This document shows positions 44,862 through 55,786 of a stretch of 64,000 nt of DNA, piece by piece. The position numbers and the translations under genes are program-made. The notes under the pieces were generated by a model. That model saw only the letters and a program-made list of their open reading frames with translations, did no database searches and had not been told where the DNA came from. How positions within the stretch are numbered: position 1 is the stretch's first letter; every line of letters starts with the position of its first letter. This DNA comes from Acanthosoma haemorrhoidale. Its lineage: Eukaryota; Arthropoda; Insecta; Hemiptera; Acanthosomatidae. The stretch lies in contig OV884011.1 of assembly GCA_930367205.1 (NCBI GenBank), forward strand, positions 92,613,474 to 92,677,473, in the 5' to 3' direction.

Positions 44862-45525
44862 GAGCGTCAGAGACTGAAGAAGAGGAAGATGAACCCCGGA
44901 GCAGCAGAAGAGAGACTGGAGAGGACGGCAGGGACTATGGAAGAAGCAGACGACATGGCCCGGAAGGAGAAAGGAAACGGCAAGCGGTGGCCTGTGGAGC
45001 GGGCTGGCAGAGGGGTGGCCCCACGTTAAGAAACTATAGCGTGAGAGAGAATTTTGGCGGTATACCCATCATTCGAGTGACGAGAGGAGTGATATGCGTG
45101 GTAGACACTAGGAGTTCTTGTACAATTCTCAGCAGGAAAGTGGCATACAGAATGTCTGTCGGCGAGGGAGGGGGTGTCGCCGATCCGGGCATGAGTGTGT
45201 TAGCTTATCCCCTGGGAGGGCCGTGTAAAATCGAAGGTGGATTGGCGATGGGATTGGATAGGTTGGCGGAAAAGCGTAAAATTTGAAAATACACGTGGTT
45301 GGGAAGATGGCACGCAAATACGAGGGTATCGTAGGGTGCGATATCTTGGGAAGGGTAGGAGCAAGATTGAAGTGCCGGAACGGAATATGGGATATAATGC
45401 TGGGAAGAACGTTATACCAGTGTACGGGAAGGAGCGAATCGGAAAGATCAATCGGGAGGACAACTGGAAACGCACTATTCAGCAAGAGTATGCTGATATC
45501 TCTTTCATCGAAGGGGACAAACTAG
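44858..45525 (+). pseudogene. gypsy relic 1: aspartic protease region (mutated active site)
   Basis: In the first frame (44858-45286) residues 78-92 read VICVVDTRSSCTILS, where retroviral-type proteases have D-T-G: the Gly is replaced by Arg. In the next frame (from 45283) 'GIVGCDILGRVGARL' is the usual C-terminal protease segment. A frameshift near 45280 separates the two. The enzyme would process Gag-Pol in an intact element; this one should be inactive. Confidence 0.65.
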
Positions 45526-46125
45526 GAGTGACGAGGGAAACGGTCCATGAGATCCCGCTGAAGAAGGAGAGCCTGATATACATAAAAAAGAGACGATACC
45601 CGCAGGCGTTGCGACAGCATATAAGGGATGAAATTGAGGAATTGAAACGACAGGGCATCATAGTATATAGTATGTCTCCATGCAACAGTCCCCTCTGGGT
45701 AGTAAAAAAGAAAGGGTCGTCCGGTGACGAAAAATACCACGTAGTCATAGACTACAGGCAGTTAAACGACAATACTATAGATGAAAAATACCCTATTCCT
45801 TGCTTTAAAGACATCCTGTACCGCCTATGTGGAGCAAAAATATTTAGTACACTGGACCTGAAGGCGGGTTACCATCAAATTAGGATGCGTCGCAGAGACC
45901 AACACAAAACGGCATTCACGTTCGAGTGGGGACTATAAATTCACCAGAATGCCGTTTAGGCTGAAACGCGCCAATAACGTTCCAGGGGCTGATAGGCGAA
46001 TTTTTGAGAGGGATTGGGAAGTCGTATTGCTAGATATACATGGACGACCTCCTGGTCTTCAGTCGAGATGAGGTAGAACATCAGGACCATCTACATCTAC
46101 GACATGTTTTTGACAGAATTAGGCT
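45465..46125 (+). pseudogene. gypsy relic 1: reverse transcriptase (truncated)
   Basis: The frame 45237-45938 contains 'EYADISFIEGDKLG', 'RRYPQALRQHIRDEIEELKRQGII', 'CNSPLWVVKKKG', 'HVVIDYRQLN' and 'FSTLDLKAGYHQIRM' (catalytic Asp of motif A). A stop and frameshift follow at 45938. The catalytic YMDD box survives at 46037-46048 in another frame. Homology stops near 46125; thumb, RNase H and integrase are missing. Pol is clearly Ty3/gypsy type. Confidence 0.85.
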
Positions 46126-48690
46126 ATTGAAGTCATATCATAAGCAGCAATTTCTTCATAACCTTTTTGTCTTTCTTTTGTGCCTGCTGATGAACTATAC
46201 TAATAATTAGTTATTTAAATTTATTAGAAATTATTATTTTAATTTACTTGATAGGTTCCCCATTACTGGAGCTCATTGATTGAATAGTTTGTTATTTTAA
46301 TAGGAAACTGGCCGATAACTAATTTTGAGGCTCACGTAGAATTAAAATCAAATCCCAGTTACTGGTATTTTGAGTATTTTAATTGTAACGTAACGATTTC
46401 CCGGGTCTTTGTTCTTTTTTTTATTTTTTATACAGATCTAGGGGAAAAAAACCTGCGATTTGCCCAAGGGCAATGCTTTATTGTTATAAATGTGTTAATA
46501 AGCAATATGATTTTAAATTCATATCTAATGTGGTTTTCAAACAAAAACCCATATTTTTGGTTGTTTTTTTTAATGCATTCTGTGAAATTATTAGAATATA
46601 TTAAAAAAATTATTTTTCCTCGAGAGTTATTAGTTAGAGTTAAAGGAAAGGAAATCAAGATTAAACTTTGTAACTGGCTATACAATTTAAATTCTTACGT
46701 TTTACAAGATTTATGGAATGGGTCCAGTGAAATAATTGATTGAAGTTAAAGAGTAATTACTAAAGTGTTTTTCACCGTCTTAACACAGTTTGGGGTCTTT
46801 AAAAGTGATTTTTCCCACTTTCTCTTTCATAGCGACTTAAATAAAAGCTACAATTACTTAAACGTTCTGCTCTGTTGGTGACGGGTCTTTTGCCTTTCTG
46901 CAGACTTTGGATTTCGTTTCCGAGCCTAAAAAAAGTAACCAACATGATCATTTGGATGGTAAAATAATATGTCTAACTGTCATCGCCCATTGTTTTTTTT
47001 CAATTGAAAGTTAATTTAAAAAGCTCACTGACGTATAACTGACTAAACACAGGACGGGAGGAGCACTGTGTCCACAGGGAACGTCCAGATTCCATGAAGC
47101 TCCCCAATCTCTCATGACTGGTGGTTGGATAAACTGCTTGATCGGAGTATGTGGATAAAAATTATGTATGTTGAATTAGTCCATGACACTAATGGTTACA
47201 TTTAAATACACGTGGGATTCCGAAATCCTCTGAACTAACGCGGTCTGTAGGATAATTGATTGATATACTTGTATTCAGGAACTTGTCGGACTGAATTTAA
47301 ATTTAATGCCCCATCTAAAGAAAGTTTTCTGAAATGCGGTATTTGTTAAAGTAGTATTAAGTAGTTGTAAAAAAAAGTATCTTGAGTACTCCTTTTATCA
47401 ATACTTAACAATTGTTTAAATTGTATGAAACTAAAACGGTTCTCACCGAGGAAAAATTAGCTCAGTGACACGCTTGTAATTAGCGAAACCTACAACTGAG
47501 CACTGTACAGTTGTACGTGGCTAGGGATAGATCACGTGAATTACCACACAAACTTAGTGCTAGTTGAAACTTGGTTAAGTTCTTAGTAACTTTTCATTCT
47601 GGCCAAGTTGTCTTCATGGCTTTAGACAACTTTGATTCAAGGTTGTTTGATTAGCAGATACAGTTCTTGAGCTCAAGTTGGATTAGTTTAAAGCAGTCTG
47701 TCAATTTTCTCCCAATGTTATTGTAATAATTTAAGTAGATGTTTAATTTAGGCTGTTTGTTTTACTTTTCATGCAATGATGCAATATTATATGATATGGG
47801 TTGACATTTATGGCTTCATTGAAGCCCATAAGCTCCTTCGACCAAATTTAGATTAGGTAGCCACCACCCATCATGAAAGAGGGTTATATTAACGGTTTTT
47901 CAGAGATAAATTTAAATTGATATATTTTCACGAAATTTCGGTCACACCAGATAAAACAAATGATTGTACTGATATCGTGGTCTAGAGCGAATATTCTTTG
48001 AGATGCGCGCTAGAGGTGGGTTGATTCGATTGTCAACCTCTTCAAAAAAAATTATGCCCTCAACTATGCTCTCATTATAAGTTTGTTTGAATCTTGAGAA
48101 TCCTGTACGCTAGATACGTTAATATAAGACTTTTTTTTTATTTACGTAAGCTTTACGTGACAGAGACCTGCTTCATCGGCGACAGGGGTAAATCGTCGCT
48201 CACTTTCTGCCTGCATCGGCTCACGAAACGCTCAGAGAAATGTCGGCACATGGTTGAATGCGGTCCCATTAAGTAGAACTACAGTCGGGTGGACTAGTAT
48301 CGACATCAAACTCACCAGCGACTGCATAGAGTCCCCGGCTTCTACAATGTAATGACATTATTCGATGTCTCTACATTGTAGATGGAGTATAAGAAGAAGA
48401 AGTGAACTAAGGCTGATTGAATCTTAATAACTCGTTGTTATGGTTCTAGGGATTCCTTATTCTTGTTTTTTAGTTGTTCATTGCTTGCTTTCTGTTTTCA
48501 GCTCGTTGTATGTAACTTTATCCTCTCTTTTTGTAAATTAACTTACTTTAAGTCAAATATACATTTAAATGAATAATAATAATTCAGTTTATCAATTCAT
48601 AATATCATCTATACGTAAATAATTGCTTCATCTTATAAATATATAAGATATTTTATATATAAGTTAGGAGCGAGAAAGTGTAGGAGTGCT
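46126..48690. other. AT-rich spacer (2.5 kb)
   Basis: No gene or element family recognised apart from the hairpin at 48342-48381. ORFs near 46428-46743 are AT-driven. Confidence 0.4.
48342..48381 (+). repeat. Perfect-armed stem-loop
   Basis: CTACAATGTA and its exact complement TACATTGTAG form a 10-bp stem. A 2x2 internal mismatch follows, then a second 5-bp stem GACAT/ATGTC closing a 6-base loop. It is too short for a microRNA precursor and has no T-run behind it. It could be a transposon end or chance. Confidence 0.7.
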
Positions 48691-48756
48691 GAGACAGCCC
48701 GTTTTGAATCTTGCAGAGGGACTTAAGACGTAAAAAGACGAAGGGACGTAAAAAGA

Positions 48757-49720
48757 GTGGGAACCATGCCAGAGACCCATGCCAAGGCAATCGCACGAAT
48801 GAGAATCAAGGCAATGAATACCCAGGATTTGAGGAGCTGGAGAGGTTCACTTCTTGAAAAGGGGAGAACGTCTCATAGCATTGATCGGAGGGAAAGCGGA
48901 CGAAAACCTGAAAGATCTCAGAGACGCCGAGTCACTGAAAACAGACAACGATTGACAAGAAGAGGAGTATTCTCAATCAAATACAGGCAGGTGAGGATAC
49001 CCCGTGGGAAGTGGTCAATATGAGGTTGAAGAAATCCTTCGGAGGACGAAGATGGACTCCCGAGGAGGACATATTCCAAATGTTCAGGGAAACGAAATCC
49101 TCAAGTCAAAATAATGGTCAATATTCTCCGGGCTTGGTGGTTACTTTTAACAAGATTACAGAAAAAATGAGGGAGTCGATTATCGTGGAAGAAGTTGAAT
49201 GGAGAATGGGATTTCTATCCACGATGCTGAAGGTGCAGTTGGCCAAAGAGACGGAAGGAAAGAAGGATTCCCCACGGAGTGCTCGTTCCTGGAGTGTGCA
49301 CAGACAATGATAGATGCTAGTGCGAAGGAAGAGGAAATGAGGGTATAAGATATCGACAAAGATTGGTGCCGAGCCATATATAGAATTACCCGAACCCCAA
49401 AACCAGTGTGGAGGAGACCCGAAATGTCATCTGGTGTTAGAGACAGGGGAGTTACAAAGAAAAGAAGATTCGGAGGGACGAGATCGAGATATGCCCCACT
49501 CGGGGAAGAGAAAAAATGTCAAGGATGTGGAAAGACAGGACATCTGGTGGCAAAGTGTCCCCACAAGAAGTGTTTTGAGTGCGGCGAGGACGGGCACATA
49601 GCTAGGCATTTCCCGTATATTTTCCGGAGGAAGGAATACCCACGACAGGAACCCACGAAGGTAAATGCTCAAGGGGTAAGGGAAAGACGAATCATGACGC
49701 CCAGAAAGAGCAGATCATGA
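48757..49720 (+). pseudogene. Ty3/gypsy-type relic 2: gag with zinc knuckles
   Basis: Three successive frames (48757-49023, 49011-49310, 49406-49720) make up one gag. They hold 'MPETHAKAIARMRIKAMNTQDL' at the start, 'WTPEEDIFQMFRE' in the middle and two knuckles near the end. Knuckle 1 is CQGCGKTGHLVAKC. Knuckle 2 reads CFECGEDGHIARHF, with the last Cys replaced by Phe. The family is close to relic 1. Confidence 0.75.
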
Positions 49721-50316
49721 GAAGATGAATCCTCTGGAACATCGGGTAACTAAAGGAAAGGAGACTAAGCGCAGCAGAACCAGAAGACAAACAGCAGAAG
49801 AACGGGCCACAAAGATGGGAACAACGCGCTAAAGCCTGAGGAAAGTGTCAACAGAGAGGTGACCGCATCCTAAGGTGTAACGCGATTCAGGAGAGGATAT
49901 ACGAGTTGCTGATCACTATGCCGAGGGAATAATAAATAATCGCAGGGTGTGATTTGTTGGGAAAGGTGGGTTTTAAGAATGAAGGGAGAAAGTGGAGAAT
50001 TAAACTGAGACAGTTAGTCAAACTGAGTTGGGGAACCGTGTGGTGCGAGAGGGTACACATAGGAGCTAAGAGCAAGATAGAGGATTGGAGGGAGAAACTG
50101 CGGGATGAGTTCTTCGTAGAAGACGCTGAAGACTGAGTGCGTAACATACGTAAAGGAAAGGAGATATCCACAGAAATTCTGACAGCATAACCGTAAGGAA
50201 ATAGATGAACTGATAAGACATGGGATCGTCAGTGACAGTACCTCGGTGTACAATAGTCCCTTGTGGGCAGTGAAGAAGAAGAGTAGACCAGGGGAGAAGG
50301 AGGAGCCTTTAGAGTC
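49721..50316 (+). pseudogene. gypsy relic 2: protease to RT-start region, heavily decayed
   Basis: Short pieces in several frames. An 'IAGCDLLGKVGFKNEGRKW' stretch near 49943 matches the protease C-terminal segment of relic 1. 'YPQKF' and 'YNSPLWAVKKK' near 50250-50285 match the RT start. The protease active-site part is not recognisable, so it is deleted or unreadable. Confidence 0.6.
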
Positions 50317-50870
50317 GTGGTAGATTATAGACAGTTGAGCGAGAATAACGGCGATGAGAAGTATCCCATCCCAAGGTTTGAGGATATCATTGATAGATTA
50401 AATGGAGCTAAAGTCTTTAGTATCTTAGATCTGATAGCGAAATATCATCAAATCCAACTAAGTGCTCAGGACAGGCAGAAGACAGTATTTTCGTTCGAGA
50501 GAGGTAACTGCGGCCTGAAAAATGCCACAATTACGTTTCAGCGGTTAAGAACGAACTCCTGAGAAGGATGGATGCGGTCATGTGTCAAATCTATATGGAT
50601 GACTTGTTAATTTCAGCCGAACCGAAGAGGACCGACTTGGTCGACATGAACACCTACGGAGAGTGTTCCGGCGAGTAAGAGAATTCGGACTGAAATTTTT
50701 GGCAAATAAGTCATTACTAGGCTGGGATAATATAAACATTTTGGGACACGCCATCTCACAAGAGGGGATAGAACCCGATCCGGCAAAGATAGAGTCGATT
50801 GGGAGGATGAAGATACCGAGGGATGTTAAGGGTATTAGGAGATTGCTAGCTTAGACAATCAGTTACTATC
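50317..50870 (+). pseudogene. gypsy relic 2: reverse transcriptase
   Basis: 'VDYRQLSENNGDEKYPIPRFEDIIDRL' and 'FSILDLIAKYHQIQL' (motif A Asp) occur in the frame 50317-50562. YMDD with LL lies at 50592-50603 in a second frame. 'HAISQEGIEPDPAKIESI' with 'VKGIRRLLA' (thumb) lies in a third frame, 50663-50854. All three parts of the domain are therefore present but split by frameshifts. Confidence 0.85.
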
Positions 50871-51345
50871 GCTGGTTCGTGCCAGACATGGCTGAGTGCC
50901 TGGTACCCATAATAACCTGTTGCGAAAGGTCCATCACTCCGAGCATGGAACAAAACAATCGCCATTGCATGGATCGGTTGCAGGAGGCACCTATTCTGGG
51001 GTACCTGAACTTCGAAGCGGTGTTGAACGCTCACCAAAGATTCCAGTGAATATGCGTTGGGGGTGGTGCTGTCTCAGGAGGGAGTTAGTGGAGAGAGACC
51101 GGTGGCATACGCCAGCAGACGCCTGACGGACACGGAGGCTAGGTACAGTGTGCTGGAGAGGGAATTGCTCGGCATTGTTTGGGCTATAGGGCATTTGCAC
51201 CCGTACGTTTTCGGAAGAAAATCCAGGGCGCTTGAATGAACGAGTCGTCGGTGAGGCTGACTAGGTGGAATGATTTCCTGACGTATTACAATAACGTAAT
51301 CGTTTATAAGCCCGGGACAGAGTACATAATGGCAGATTGTGTCGT
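50871..51345 (+). pseudogene. gypsy relic 2: connection and RNase H domains
   Basis: After a decayed connection ('YYRWFVPDMAE' near 50870), the RNase H region reads 'TKDSSEYALGVVLSQEG', 'RPVAYASRRLTDTEARYSVLERELLGIVWAIGH' and 'SSVRLTRWNDFL..YKPGTEYIMADC'. The key acidic residues of the first two blocks are visible. The frame is broken at 51239. The normal role is removal of template RNA during reverse transcription. Confidence 0.85.
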
Positions 51346-51650
51346 GTCCCATTATGGTGAACGCCGTGGAAGAGGGGGAACCGTCGGGCGGTGTACGTCA
51401 GTTAATAGAAGAATGGACGCCGGGAGAAGCCGAGAGGGATGGGTAACAGGAAGATTGAACTGGGAGAGAAAACGCTACATCAGAGAAGTCTGTTCTTGTG
51501 GACTCACAGATAGTCTCGAGTGGATATCATGTGTTATGGATTACAGGCTGGATATTGGGTGTACGCCCCAGTGTGAGCGTGGGACGTGGACATAATCAGT
51601 CGTGCCTAAGCAGCTGAGATGCTAGAGTTTACCTGCGGATGCGCGTAAAC
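51346..51650 (+). pseudogene. gypsy relic 2: tail without recognisable integrase
   Basis: Coding-like but unassignable. No HHCC finger and no D,D,E core is visible, so integrase is missing between RNase H and the putative LTR. A ~2-kb internal deletion is the simplest reading. Confidence 0.4.
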
Positions 51651-51652
51651 TA

Positions 51653-51790
51653 GTGTGGGGGAGTTGGGATCTAGACAGCGCCGATAAACAGCCCTAATCA
51701 CCAATTTTAGGGATGTAAACATCCCGATTGTTTATATAGAGGATTAATACTGAGAATAAAACAGTCTTGTGAAAATTTTCATGCGTGTTT
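51653..51790 (+). mobile_element. Putative 3' LTR fragment of gypsy relic 2
   Basis: Starts TGTGGGGGAG after the coding region, has a TATA-like TTTATATAGAGG near 51732 and AATAAAA near 51757, in the right order for U3-R. The right end is not defined and no 5' partner was found. Confidence 0.35.
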
Positions 51791-53090
51791 TTTCTATAAG
51801 TTTTCGAGTTCATAATCTTTAACATTATATATCTATTTATATTTATATAAATATAAGAAGTTATGGTTAGTGTTACGGCAATGTTAAGCCAAATACCACA
51901 TAGCCTAAGGTAAAAAAACCTTTAATGTGTGTGTAGAGGATCAGCAGGAGAATAAAGCCAGTTATAAACGATAACTTATATAAATATATATCGTATACTT
52001 CGTGAATATAGGTTAATCGCCAAAAAGACTCATACTGGCCCAAATATTGATAACAGAATTGCTTGTGGATTTTCATTTTGTTTCTACATTTTTACAGCAT
52101 TTATCTATTGTTGAGTTGAAATTAAGGAACAATCAAAAGAATTATCTTTTTTTTGTTTTTTTCTTAAATCTCCGTATGAGATGCAGATTAAAATCAAATT
52201 AAATCATATAATGGAATTATCATTATTTACACGCAATTGAACATTTATAATTGCGCAAAAACTTGCTAAAAATATAACTACCATATAAATGTGAATAATA
52301 TAATATTCTATCAGTTTCAGTATAGGTTAGAGAAGCGATAAAGAACTCAACTTAATGGTCCAATATTACTAGTTGTGACTGAAGTCGTAATAAATACACT
52401 TGAACGAATGCCACTTTACTTCCTAGACTTACTCAAATAGACACTCCTTTTTATAATTTCTCTAAGCGATACTCTTCATCTCCATTAGTAATTTTACTGT
52501 TATTTGATGGCAGGCTGACTTGTTTTTCCATTTAGTTGAAAACTTGAACTGCTATTTTTCTTTTATTTCATCTTGAAGTTTATCTCTATTTCTTCTGTCA
52601 TTTTCCTTCTCAGTCTGTTTTCTTTGACAACAAGTTGGGTTACAGAAATTTTCTTTGCTTGTTATGTTTCGATGCATTTAAATCTCACCTTACAGCATTG
52701 TCATCACCCACACACTAGGAAAGGCTTATTTATTTATTAAGTTTTGTTTAAGCACCGTAAAAATACTGATAAAACTTATTTGATTAAGCTCCTTCATCCA
52801 ATTCCTAATATAATGACCATTCTTTAATATAATATTTTAGTGTATAGATTAGCGTAGTTCGTGTGTATTAGCCAAAAATATTTTTTTTTATAAGACTATT
52901 TTATTGCTGCTTTAATAATTTCTTCGTCGTAGTTGTTGGTGATTGTCCTAAAGTTTAGTTTGACTAGCACTAGGCGTTAGTTGTCTCTCAAACCTTGAAA
53001 TTAGTTTATTTTTAATCGGATTCGATTTACTCTTGTTCAAAAGTAACTATTCATTTATTCTAACGATGCTAAGTTATCCCGACAGACCCA
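51791..53090. other. AT-rich intergenic stretch
   Basis: No recognisable gene or element. Confidence 0.4.
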
Positions 53091-53104
53091 TAATCCAAAG
53101 AAAA

Positions 53105-53175
53105 AACCTTAGGGTGGAGGTGGGGATTGAACACAGGTCTCCACAGTTGGATGTCAGCCTTATGCTCAAATTACC
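53105..53175 (-). repeat. tRNA-like segment (antisense), possible SINE
   Basis: On the minus strand a TGGTAATTTGAGC start is followed by a T-arm-like GTGTTCAATCCCCAC (box B type). The adjoining GACAGACC..ATCC..AAA..CCTTAG at 53083-53115 recurs in similar form at 56697-56733, which supports a dispersed repeat. Confidence 0.35.
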
Positions 53176-53552
53176 ATGATAGCGTAGATAGACCCCATGG
53201 TCTATGAGGGATATCTCTTAATAAATAGAAAGGTTTCTTAGCCCGTTTTGTTTGTAGCTGGGAGAAGCATTAAGTTATAAAAATGAAATAGAATTGCGTG
53301 GCCAAACCACCCAGAGATTTGGCAAAAAGACAAAGCCTTGACGAGTGTATTCCCTGCCCGTGAGGACCAGCTAGCTGTAGCCACATTTCCATAGCAGGAT
53401 CCGCTGTTTTCTGGTTGAGCTAAGGTGACTCCACTGTTGGAGCTATAAAATCTAACCTTTTCAGTCAGTTTCACCAAATGACCAACAGTGTCAGTTTCAT
53501 CATCAACAGCGATGATGACAAACTCATAAAGTAAAGCAATAAATTACGCCTA

Positions 53553-53622
53553 CAGTGTGGCAGGGGGGCTAGCGTTCCCGACTTTAAGCTGGAGGAGTGG
53601 ATTTGAATCTCACCCAGGAAGG
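53553..53622 (+). repeat. tRNA-like segment (sense), possible SINE
   Basis: GTGTGGCAGGGGGGCTAGCG (box A-like), an anticodon-arm-like CCGACTTTAAGCTGG and a T arm GTGGATTTGAATCTCAC, in tRNA order and spacing. The acceptor stem does not pair convincingly, so it is a tRNA-derived SINE head or tRNA pseudogene rather than a working tRNA. Confidence 0.45.
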
Positions 53623-53639
53623 AGCGATAAAAATAACTA

Positions 53640-55435
53640 ATAAATATAGCAACCCTGAGATTGCTAACACCCTTCTAATGATAACCTAATAATAAATTTG
53701 TGAGAATTCTTCACTGCTATATTAAGTAAATCTTCAAGGTTTTGGCGCGCCATGTTTAATAGCATATAATATTTGTTACGCTTTTTGCGCATTATAGTGT
53801 AAAAAAAGTATTAATAGTATCGGGCTCACTGGTTTTTTTCGTTCCCTGTTCCGATCAGAGCACAAAACACTCCAACAAAAATATTATCAACACTATAATA
53901 ATAATTAAGAGCCATTCATAATTATATAACGTAAAGTATGGAAACAGACTACGTTACCCAAGTTTTTTCGAAATAAATGACTTGATATGTGTAGTATATC
54001 GCTTAAGAACTAGCTTAAAAAAAAATCCATTCAAACATTATTGGTTGATTGAGTGCAATAATGATTCAGTCGGAATTATATGTTATAGATCGATCGATCG
54101 ATATATGTTATAATACATTCTGAAAAAAATATTGTACTGAAGTTTTCAGTGAGTTAATGGAACCCACTACGAGAAAAGATGGCCCTATGAACTGAAATAA
54201 TAAACATGACAAGGATAGTCTGAACGGAAATCAGAACGATTAAGGTTCGGTACACGATTTGTTTTTTGAATTTCACAAGTAATTGTTTAAACATTAATTA
54301 TGATTATTATCTTATTTCTATAAATGATACCGGAACTTGTAAAATAAGATATATTTTACATTGCAAGCAATGCAACTATCGTTTCACGAAGTGTCTTTTT
54401 TTTTCTTTTTTTAAGAGAACTTTAGAGGTTATTTGATTAGCCTCTAGCTTGATAATTAACAGCGGGGCTATTTAACGACCCTTTGCATATTTGATGGCCG
54501 GATATCCAATCGCAACATGTTTTATGGCAATGTGTGTAATTGAGAGCCTTATACGACGTTGGGAGTGGTTAATCCTATGGCTTTATGAAACAAGGATTAT
54601 GATAAAATGATCCGGCCAAAAAACAGAAGAAAAACAAACTTGATTATTTTTAGACTAGACAAGGAGGAGAATGCCCCAAAAGATCTACATAGTGTTGATA
54701 TTGAACATAGTATCGAGATCGTAACATACTAAAAGTAAAACTACATTACCTACTACTAATACGATTCATCGCCTTATTATTAGGTGAAAAAGGCCTAAAT
54801 TAGCCGATTAAAATCTAATTTAAGATATAGCGAATTTCTCTAAATAAGATTACTTAACTTTAAGCTAGTTCTTTAGACGATGAAGTATACCCATACGCTA
54901 AGAAGTAACACATATGATCAATCACTTTAAACAATACAAGTTATATAAGACAAAACGAAAATAAATAAAAGGAATAGTTAAGCCTAGGTAAGACTTAGAA
55001 AGGTATTAAACACTGCCTAAAATTTACAGTTGCGGAATTAATAGGGCTAGAATTTCAGAAATGAATGAAATTCATAAAACTCGTTGTCATCGAGGGATTT
55101 AAAGGGATAACTTCTTGAAAACGAAAAAATACTTACCGGAGCTACGACTGGATTGGCTCCGGGAAAATATATTATGCTTAGCAAAACAGCTATTCATCGG
55201 AACAGTTTGAAAACTCATAAATTGCAAACCATAGGAGATCTGTGTGATTTATACTGCACAATACCTACTCGCTACTCGACATCCAGGCAAATAAAACTTG
55301 TTATTATCAAGTCGTTACTAAGTTAGGGAATATAAAAGTTCAAATTTAACTTTTCCTCGTGATACTTTCTAACAATCTTCCGTTTCTGTAAAAAATATGT
55401 TTACATTTTTTTATATGAATTAGAAACTTATTTAG
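53640..55435. other. AT-rich intergenic stretch
   Basis: Nothing recognisable except a short GATC-repeat near 54091-54105. Confidence 0.4.
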
Positions 55436-55786
55436 TGTGATAAAATTACAATCTGCCTTTTTGGGCAATAAGTAATTGTGATTAATGTGCTCATTCATAC
55501 CATATTTACAATTATCATTCACTCGCTCGTTCATACGAGTAGTATTTACGTACAGCCCAGATACTTCCTAAATTCAAATGGTTGTTATCTCCCTCGCATG
55601 CGAAAGAGGAAGTGGAGTCTTGGGAAGTCCCCCTCGTTCCTCCGTCAGCCGCGTCACTGGACACGAGCCAGTGAAGGCTTACCAAAAGCGTGAGAGCCAC
55701 CGACGCTCAGGACTTGATTGAAGAACCTGGCCATTGCCAGGACTGTCACGTTTTTTATTTATATCAAGTCACGAGTTTACATTTTT
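55436..55786 (-). mobile_element. LINE copy H, 3' UTR fragment
   Basis: The complement matches the LINE 3' UTR and the last bases of ORF2: the GTAATTTTATC end box, the GAGCGAGTGAAT run and CCTGGCAATGG..GGTTC, up to a TCGTGACTTGATATAAA. Strong 5' truncation leaves no protein. ORFs in this interval are shadows. Confidence 0.85.

Noticed and set aside
44103..45485. Several minus-strand ORFs over gypsy relic 1
   Set aside because: Shadows of gag and protease coding; Ser/Leu/Pro-rich text reflects the purine-rich sense strand.
53553..53622. Functional tRNA gene
   Set aside because: T arm and box motifs are present, but the acceptor stem does not pair and there is no clear T-run terminator.
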